Source: an uncultured Bacteroidia bacterium
GTDB lineage: Bacteria; Bacteroidota; Bacteroidia; Bacteroidales; Prolixibacteraceae
NCBI GenBank assembly: GCA_903859795.1
Contig: CAIOOC010000379.1
Location: forward strand, 1 to 13,160
DNA: 13,160 nucleotides
Direction: 5' to 3'
In this document: piece by piece, positions 7,999 through 13,160 of the stretch
How the letters are laid out: each line of letters starts with the position of its first letter
Numbering within the stretch: the first letter of the stretch is position 1
Position numbers and translations under genes: made by a program
The notes under the pieces: generated by a model
Seen by the model: only the letters and a program-made list of their open reading frames with translations
Told to the model about the DNA's origin: nothing
Database searches by the model: none

Positions 7999-10900
7999 AA
8001 AGAGCTATACCCCTGCTTTTAACGGTATTTTTATTTTTTGCCCTGCGCCTCTCTGCCCAGGAGGCAAGTCCCCTCACACCAGGGTGCGGAAATCCAATCC
8101 TCCCTGGTTACTTTGCCGATCCGACAGTCAAAAAGTTTGGAGACACCTGGTATATTTATGCAACTACCGACGGTAATAATGACGGTCGTGGTCCTGCAGA
8201 AGTCTGGACATCAAAGGATTTTGTCAACTGGACCATGCACGAAATGAACTGGCCGATAACCGAAGGGGGATTGTATTGGGCTCCGGATGTAACCATTGGT
8301 CCTGATGGGAAATACCACCTGCTCTACAATGTACCTTGTCAAACCTATATTGGCACAGGCGATACTCCGCTTGGTCCCTGGAAAAACAGTCTGGGAGAGG
8401 ATAAGACACTTATTCCTGACAAGGTAATGCCAGGGGTCATCACACTCGATTCCCAAACATTCAGAGACGACGACGGTAAATTTTATGTCGTGTTCGGGAC
8501 ATGGGGCATATTTCCAAATGGTGGTTGCGGCATCGGATTGCTAAATAACGATATGAAGTCTGTAGACAAGTACGAAAAAATTCCCAATACCCAGGCGACA
8601 GATTTCTTTGAGGCTCCGTTTTTATTCAAGAAAGACGGGATCTACTATTTCACCTACTCATCCGGTTCATGCCACGATGGGACTTACCGCGTACAGTATG
8701 CGATCAGTCGCACCTCACCTTTTGGTCCTTATGAATTTGGCAAAAATAATCCGATTCTGAAAACTTCGCAGGATGGTACTGTGCATGGCCCCGGACATCA
8801 CTCCATTATTAAAAATGGCGACGATTATTACATGGTTTATCACCGCCACGATAATCCGAACTCAGCCCATGGGATGCACCGGCAGGTTTGTGCCGATAAA
8901 ATGGTCTTCGGACCCAACGGAACTATCGAAAAAGTAATCCCAACTCATAAAGGAATAGGAGCCTTAGCCGAAAATACAAACCCGTTTCCAAATCTTGCTT
9001 TTGGTAAAAAAGTAACCGTTTCATCAGCATACAGCAACGATTTCAAGGCTGAATATGCTGTTGACGACAATAACGGAACCCTTTGGCTGCCAGGCGATAA
9101 TGAAAAGAATCAATGGCTTATGGTTGATCTGGGAAAAGAAGAAACCGTTCAGCGGGTCTATTCCGAATTCTGGTTCCCTTCCTATTATTACCAATATATC
9201 ATTGAATATTCGGCGGACGGGAAAATCTGGAATACCTATTCCGACAGAAGGAATAACACGCAGGCAGGGTGCCCGATGGTTGATTATGGCAATGTTCAGG
9301 CACGATGGTTACGAACTACGATCACCAATTCCCAGTTGCCTGGCTTATTTCTTGGCATGTGGAATTTTAAGGTGTTCAGCGATTCGAAAAATGATCCGGA
9401 GCAGCTGCTGGTCCACCTTGAAGCCGATGACCTTCCCGAAAATAACGTTACAGCCTGGCCAAACAACGACGGGATGCTTGGCGGAAGCTTCATTACTTCA
9501 GGTGATCCTTTAAAAACACAATTGATCGATGGTCACAAAGCGCTGATTTTTGATGGAAAAAGCGCTCTACGTTTTACTTCAACTGCACCGCGGGGAATTA
9601 CAGGCAACAATCCGTTCACGGTGATGTTTCGGGCTTTGTGTGCAGAACCGGAAAATCGGGGATGCGTGATAGAGTGGGCCTCCGCAGGCGCCGGCAAGGA
9701 GAATCAGGCCGCTCTCTTCGTGGGAGATTCAAAAATGGTGGTTTCACACGGCAAAAAAAACATATCCTTCAAAACATCTCCAAAAGCAGGAACGTGGTTT
9801 AATGTGGCAGTGGTATTTGACGGAAAATCTGAATGTTTATATCTCGATGGGAGGCTGGTCAGCCGCAATACTACAACGCTAAACATCACGCCTGGTAATC
9901 CAATTATTATTGGAAATACACAAACTGGTGACTCCCCATTCAAAGGGGCTTTTAATAGTTTAAGAATATATAACCGCCCACTTGCCCCAGCCGAGATTGT
10001 CCATAACATGAATGCCGAGTACATCCCGGCTCCACATCCGGCATCACCTCCACAAGGATTGATTGTTGATCTGGATGTGCAACCGTTCAAAATCGGGGAG
10101 ATGGTATCGAAATGGAATAACAACGGATTGCCGGGAGGAGTATTCAATTCAAAAGGGCAACCTGCTATCGTAGATATGGTCGAAGGTCAAAAATCGCTGA
10201 TATTTACAGGAAATGAGTTTTTTACCTCTTCGTTTGCACCCCCTTCATCGCTTTCGGGGAATAGCAGTTTTACGATTGCCTATCGGGTTTACAATCCTGA
10301 AATAGCAGATGAAGAGTATGTCGCTGGGTGGACTGATTTAGGTGGACCGGATGCTTCGTCTGCAAATTTCGGTTTTGGGCACAACCGTGAACGTGCTTTG
10401 GCGCAGCATGCCGGATGGGCTGACCTTGGGTTTAAAGGAGATCCGCCGCAAGCCTCAAAATGGCATCTGATTGTTGTCACCTTTGATGGTTATATGGAAA
10501 AAATCTTTGTTGATGGCCTGCTGAATAGTCAACATCAGCGTCAGCTCTACATTCAGGGTGGGGATAAATTTACTGTTGGCGCCTTATCCGGCGGAAATTT
10601 AAAATTCTCCGGGGCGTTGGCTTCCTTAAAAATTTACGATAAATGCCTCACCGGAAATGAGCTGAACAATTTGTTTGTAAAGCAGGAAAAGGCTGAAATT
10701 CCGGTTTATATGAGCCCTGCGGACCTCACCTTTGGCCCACTGAAATCGTGGAAAAACAATGGATACCTTAATGGTAGTTTTGAAGGTACAGGGGTTGGAT
10801 TGGCCGTGGAAGATGTTGCTGAAAAAGTGGCAATAACTTTTGACGGTAAAAGTACCCTGCAATTTAACCTTAGCAATACCACCGCGATTCAGGACTTTAC

Positions 10901-12254
10901 CTTTGAAGGAGCCATCTTAAACCCTGAAATTTCGTCAAACGAAACGTACTTCTCACTTAAAACAACTGACAATAAGTTTATTAATTTGAATTTTGGGAGT
11001 GATAAAAAATTGGGGGCTTTATCTGCATCGGGGACTATCTCCTCCGGTTTCAGTGGAGCCCTGCCTGAAGCGGGCAAATGGCACCATTTTGCACTCACTG
11101 GCGGTAGCGGAGAAATCGTTCTGTATATGGATGGGAAACAGTCCTGTTCGGCCAAACTTCCTTTTGAGTGCCGTATAGCCACAATTACACTTGGGAGCGA
11201 TGCCCTGAACAGATTTTTCTTTACCGGTTCCTACTCATTTTTAAAGAGCTACAACAAGGTATTAAATGGAGGTGAAATTTCAAATAACTTCAATGAGTGG
11301 AAAATCTCAGGCAGAATTTTAGGGAATAAAAAAGCCTTATTCACCGTTGAACCAGCTGCAATAACTACAAGTTCAGCTCTTATGCTGGCAGCTCCGATTC
11401 CGGGAGCGCAATATAATTATGAAGTCAAACCAACAGGTCACCCCTCCAGGTTTAGTGGATGGAGCTTTAAACCGGATTATCTCGCGACCGGCTTAACTAC
11501 GGGTGAATCCTATACTTTTTTACTGAGAATTAAGGATGCGTATGGTAATCTCCTTTCCTCTGGCTATTCAACTCCTGTTACAACTGCTGAAACGAATTTT
11601 CAAATCTATTCCGCCGATTTTAAGAATGATCATAATTTTCTGAAGAAAGGAGTCGATGGTACGATCTGGGATGGTTTTATCGGCAACCAGGAGGATAAAA
11701 CACTGAAACAGTTGGTTTGCAGTCAGGGCAACCTCCTTCTTGAATCTGCAGGGACAGTTTGGGATGGACAAAAACCGCAGGGGCCATTCGTGTACAAAAA
11801 CATTTCAGGAGATTTTGTGGTTGAAACTCTCCTTTCTGATGTGAGCGGACTGGCTGAGAAAAAAGTTGCAGGGAATAACGATTGTGGATTAATGGTACGG
11901 GTAGCCGACCTGGCACTTGCCGGTAAAGGGGAAGACCTGTTGCAGCTAAGCATTTTTCCTGCCTGGAACATCGGAAATATGTTCACAAATTTCGACTTTC
12001 CCGAAAGGAGCCAGGAGGGAAATGGTACGGCATGGCAATTCGACAAACACCTGCGCATTGAACGTTCAGGCAATACATTTCATGCCCGTACAAGCGCTGA
12101 AGGAATATCCTGGAAAGAGATGAAAGGTTCTCCTGTTGAGCGCCCCGACCTTGACGGCTTGCCATTGCAGGTCGGACTCTATCAAAGCACCTATGGGGAA
12201 GGTACCGCATGGGGGAAATTTTCTGATTTTAAAATTTTCAAAACAGTAAAATGA
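7995..12254 (+). CDS. Giant modular GH43 glycosidase: GH43 + F5/8C + 3x LamG + Fn3-like + DUF1349-like
   Basis: A 1419-residue secreted protein, about 3-4 times the length of a bare GH43. A signal peptide (cut near LSA|QEA) precedes a five-bladed GH43 propeller at about 30-325 with the classical acidic triad: Asp42 (FADPT, base), Asp152 (LDSQTF, pKa tuning) and Glu206 (FFEAPF, acid); WAPDV and GPGHHS are also typical. Next come an F5/8-type C domain (about 333-463; NLAFGKKVTVSS, WLMVDLG, ARWLRTT), three LamG/concanavalin-A-like modules (about 468-675, 688-895, 904-1103), an Fn3-like segment (about 1107-1197) and a C-terminal domain (about 1200-1419; NDCGLMVRV, LRIERSGNTFHARTS, VGLYQS) resembling DUF1349/xylosidase C-terminal folds. 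GH43 members cut alpha-L-arabinofuranosides, beta-xylosides or beta-galactosides; I cannot assign the subfamily, and alpha-L-Araf is the likely choice given its neighbours. The many binding-type modules suggest attachment to an insoluble or polymeric target. ATGA overlaps join it to both neighbours. Confidence 0.9.
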   Translation: MKRAIPLLLTVFLFFALRLSAQEASPLTPGCGNPILPGYFADPTVKKFGDTWYIYATTDGNNDGRGPAEVWTSKDFVNWTMHEMNWPITEGGLYWAPDVTIGPDGKYHLLYNVPCQTYIGTGDTPLGPWKNSLGEDKTLIPDKVMPGVITLDSQTFRDDDGKFYVVFGTWGIFPNGGCGIGLLNNDMKSVDKYEKIPNTQATDFFEAPFLFKKDGIYYFTYSSGSCHDGTYRVQYAISRTSPFGPYEFGKNNPILKTSQDGTVHGPGHHSIIKNGDDYYMVYHRHDNPNSAHGMHRQVCADKMVFGPNGTIEKVIPTHKGIGALAENTNPFPNLAFGKKVTVSSAYSNDFKAEYAVDDNNGTLWLPGDNEKNQWLMVDLGKEETVQRVYSEFWFPSYYYQYIIEYSADGKIWNTYSDRRNNTQAGCPMVDYGNVQARWLRTTITNSQLPGLFLGMWNFKVFSDSKNDPEQLLVHLEADDLPENNVTAWPNNDGMLGGSFITSGDPLKTQLIDGHKALIFDGKSALRFTSTAPRGITGNNPFTVMFRALCAEPENRGCVIEWASAGAGKENQAALFVGDSKMVVSHGKKNISFKTSPKAGTWFNVAVVFDGKSECLYLDGRLVSRNTTTLNITPGNPIIIGNTQTGDSPFKGAFNSLRIYNRPLAPAEIVHNMNAEYIPAPHPASPPQGLIVDLDVQPFKIGEMVSKWNNNGLPGGVFNSKGQPAIVDMVEGQKSLIFTGNEFFTSSFAPPSSLSGNSSFTIAYRVYNPEIADEEYVAGWTDLGGPDASSANFGFGHNRERALAQHAGWADLGFKGDPPQASKWHLIVVTFDGYMEKIFVDGLLNSQHQRQLYIQGGDKFTVGALSGGNLKFSGALASLKIYDKCLTGNELNNLFVKQEKAEIPVYMSPADLTFGPLKSWKNNGYLNGSFEGTGVGLAVEDVAEKVAITFDGKSTLQFNLSNTTAIQDFTFEGAILNPEISSNETYFSLKTTDNKFINLNFGSDKKLGALSASGTISSGFSGALPEAGKWHHFALTGGSGEIVLYMDGKQSCSAKLPFECRIATITLGSDALNRFFFTGSYSFLKSYNKVLNGGEISNNFNEWKISGRILGNKKALFTVEPAAITTSSALMLAAPIPGAQYNYEVKPTGHPSRFSGWSFKPDYLATGLTTGESYTFLLRIKDAYGNLLSSGYSTPVTTAETNFQIYSADFKNDHNFLKKGVDGTIWDGFIGNQEDKTLKQLVCSQGNLLLESAGTVWDGQKPQGPFVYKNISGDFVVETLLSDVSGLAEKKVAGNNDCGLMVRVADLALAGKGEDLLQLSIFPAWNIGNMFTNFDFPERSQEGNGTAWQFDKHLRIERSGNTFHARTSAEGISWKEMKGSPVERPDLDGLPLQVGLYQSTYGEGTAWGKFSDFKIFKTVK
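9396..11303 (+). repeat. Three diverged LamG-like repeats within the GH43 protein
   Basis: Three consecutive ~200-residue modules at about nt 9396-10019, 10056-10679 and 10704-11303 share one layout: a tryptophan-asparagine opening (AWPNNDGMLGGSF, KWNNNGLPGGVF, SWKNNGYLNGSF), a strand such as LIFDGKSALRF / LIFTGNEFF / ITFDGKSTLQF, a mid-domain W with a following strand (WFNVAVVFDG, WHLIVVTFDG, WHHFALTGG), a (Y/F)xDG turn (YLDGRL, FVDGLL, YMDGKQ) and an ending F.G....LKIY-type strand (LRIYNRPL, LKIYDKCL, LKSYNKVL). This is the pattern of LamG/concanavalin-A-like modules. Sequence identity between copies is low, so they are old duplications and not recent DNA repeats. Each may bind a glycan or act as a spacer. 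Confidence 0.8.
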
Positions 12255-13160
12255 ACGCAAAATATCCGCTTATTTTTTCTCTTGTTCTCCTTCTTACGAT
12301 GAGCAGCTACGCACAGAAATTCGAGGATCTTGCCAGGACTCCCCCCATGGGGTGGAACAGCTGGAATAAATTTGGATGCAATGTCAGCGAAAAACTGATC
12401 AAAGAGATGGCCGATGCGATGGTTGAAACCGGGATGCTTAAAGCCGGCTATAACTATATAGTAATCGACGATTGCTGGCAGGTTGCCCGCGATTCCGTGG
12501 GAAATATTATTCCCGATCCTGAACGCTTTCCTTCCGGGATGAAGGCGCTGGCTAATTATATCCATGGCAAGGGTTTGAAATTTGGTATCTATTCGTGCGC
12601 CGGTTCATTAACATGCCAATCCCGTCCAGGGAGCAGGGGTTATCAGTTTCAGGATGCGCGTACCTATGCCGCATGGGGCGTCGATTATCTCAAATACGAC
12701 TGGTGTTCGGATGAGGGTCAAAATCCGAAAGCAGCCTATAAAACGATGAGCGATGCGCTCAAAGGGTGTAAACGTCCGATCGTTTTCTCAATCTGCGAGT
12801 GGGGTGAAGGGAAGCCCTGGGAGTGGGGCAATGGTATTGGTCATTTGTGGCGCACCACCGCAGACATCCGCGATTGTTACCAGTGCACCTTCGATTGGGG
12901 TGGCCTTGGAGTGGTTGACATCATTGACAAGCAAGCCGAATTGCAGAAATATGCAGGTCCGGGCCACTGGAATGATCCCGACATGCTCGAAGTGGGCAAT
13001 GGCGGTATGACGGAAGATGAATATAAAACCCATTTCTCGATGTGGTCAATGCTCGCAGCGCCACTAATGGCGGGAAATGATCTGCGAAAAATGGATAAAT
13101 CGACCCGGGAAATTCTTACCAACGGCGACGTGATTGCTGTTAATCAGGATAGTTTGGGTC
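12251..13160 (+). CDS. GH27 alpha-galactosidase / beta-L-arabinopyranosidase, 3'-truncated by window end
   Basis: The ATG at 12251 overlaps the preceding stop by 4 nt (ATGA) and opens a frame that runs to the window end (303 complete codons). Residues 1-19 form a signal peptide (cut near SYA|QKF). The GH27 (beta/alpha)8 barrel starts at about residue 27 with the hallmark RTPPMGWNSWNKFGC, followed by IDDCWQ and FGIYSCAG. The nucleophile is Asp150 in KYDWC and the acid/base is Asp205 in WRTTADIRD; CEWGEGKPWEWG and HWNDPDMLEVGNGG are also family hallmarks. GH27 is a retaining family of alpha-galactosidases, alpha-N-acetylgalactosaminidases and beta-L-arabinopyranosidases. The motifs favour galactose-like sugars, but Gal and L-Arap differ only at C5 and cannot be told apart by eye. 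The missing part should be the rest of the barrel and the C-terminal beta-domain. Tight coupling to GH43 and GH95 suggests removal of terminal sugars from the same glycan. Confidence 0.92.
   Translation, partial: MNAKYPLIFSLVLLLTMSSYAQKFEDLARTPPMGWNSWNKFGCNVSEKLIKEMADAMVETGMLKAGYNYIVIDDCWQVARDSVGNIIPDPERFPSGMKALANYIHGKGLKFGIYSCAGSLTCQSRPGSRGYQFQDARTYAAWGVDYLKYDWCSDEGQNPKAAYKTMSDALKGCKRPIVFSICEWGEGKPWEWGNGIGHLWRTTADIRDCYQCTFDWGGLGVVDIIDKQAELQKYAGPGHWNDPDMLEVGNGGMTEDEYKTHFSMWSMLAAPLMAGNDLRKMDKSTREILTNGDVIAVNQDSLG

Noticed and set aside
12191..12565. Minus-strand open frame crossing the GH43/GH27 junction
   Set aside because: The + strand here holds the end of GH43 and a GH27 start with signal peptide and hallmark GWNSWN; the antisense product has no recognisable feature.
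1..13160. CRISPR array, tRNA/rRNA, insertion sequence or phage-type elements
   Set aside because: No spaced direct repeats, RNA gene sequences, transposase motifs or terminal inverted repeats were seen anywhere in the window.

Overview
The window is one co-directional run (+ strand) of six genes for secreted carbohydrate-active enzymes. It lies inside a larger locus and both ends are cut through a gene. It has the look of a polysaccharide utilisation locus (PUL) of a member of the Bacteroidota, possibly a Bacteroidales/Marinilabiliales relative. The grounds are the dense same-strand packing of exo-acting glycosidases, a Sec-type signal peptide on every complete N-terminus, A/T-rich start regions with little or no Shine-Dalgarno sequence, and the protein families themselves. 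The taxonomic call is inference. No SusC/SusD pair, regulator, sulfatase, tRNA, rRNA, mobile element or CRISPR array is visible.

Layout: (1) nt 1-544, C-terminal end of a GH127-type protein; (2) 627-3023, complete GH127 beta-L-arabinofuranosidase-type enzyme with an added C-terminal beta-sandwich; (3) 3046-5403, GH146-type beta-L-arabinofuranosidase; (4) 5524-7998, divergent GH95 (alpha-L-fucosidase / alpha-L-galactosidase clan); (5) 7995-12254, very large GH43 with an F5/8-type C domain, three LamG-like modules, an Fn3-like linker and a DUF1349-like end; (6) 12251-13160, start of a GH27 alpha-galactosidase / beta-L-arabinopyranosidase, cut by the window end. Gaps are 82, 22 and 120 nt, followed by two 4-nt ATGA overlaps, so genes 4-6 are probably translationally coupled. 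No gene-free stretch exceeds 120 nt.

Working together: two GH127 proteins and one GH146 protein belong to the cysteine-nucleophile, zinc-dependent families that remove beta-L-arabinofuranose. GH43 typically removes alpha-L-arabinofuranose (or beta-xylose/galactose), GH27 removes alpha-galactose or beta-L-arabinopyranose, and GH95 removes alpha-L-fucose or alpha-L-galactose. This set would suit plant hydroxyproline-rich glycoproteins (extensin: beta-linked Hyp-arabinosides with a terminal alpha-Araf, plus Ser-alpha-Gal), or the side chains of arabinogalactan, pectin or complex arabinoxylan. The substrate is inference. The families are well supported by motifs; I found no wholly unknown system. 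The most unusual items are the multi-LamG GH43, the divergent GH95 active-site region and the tandem thiol-glycosidases.
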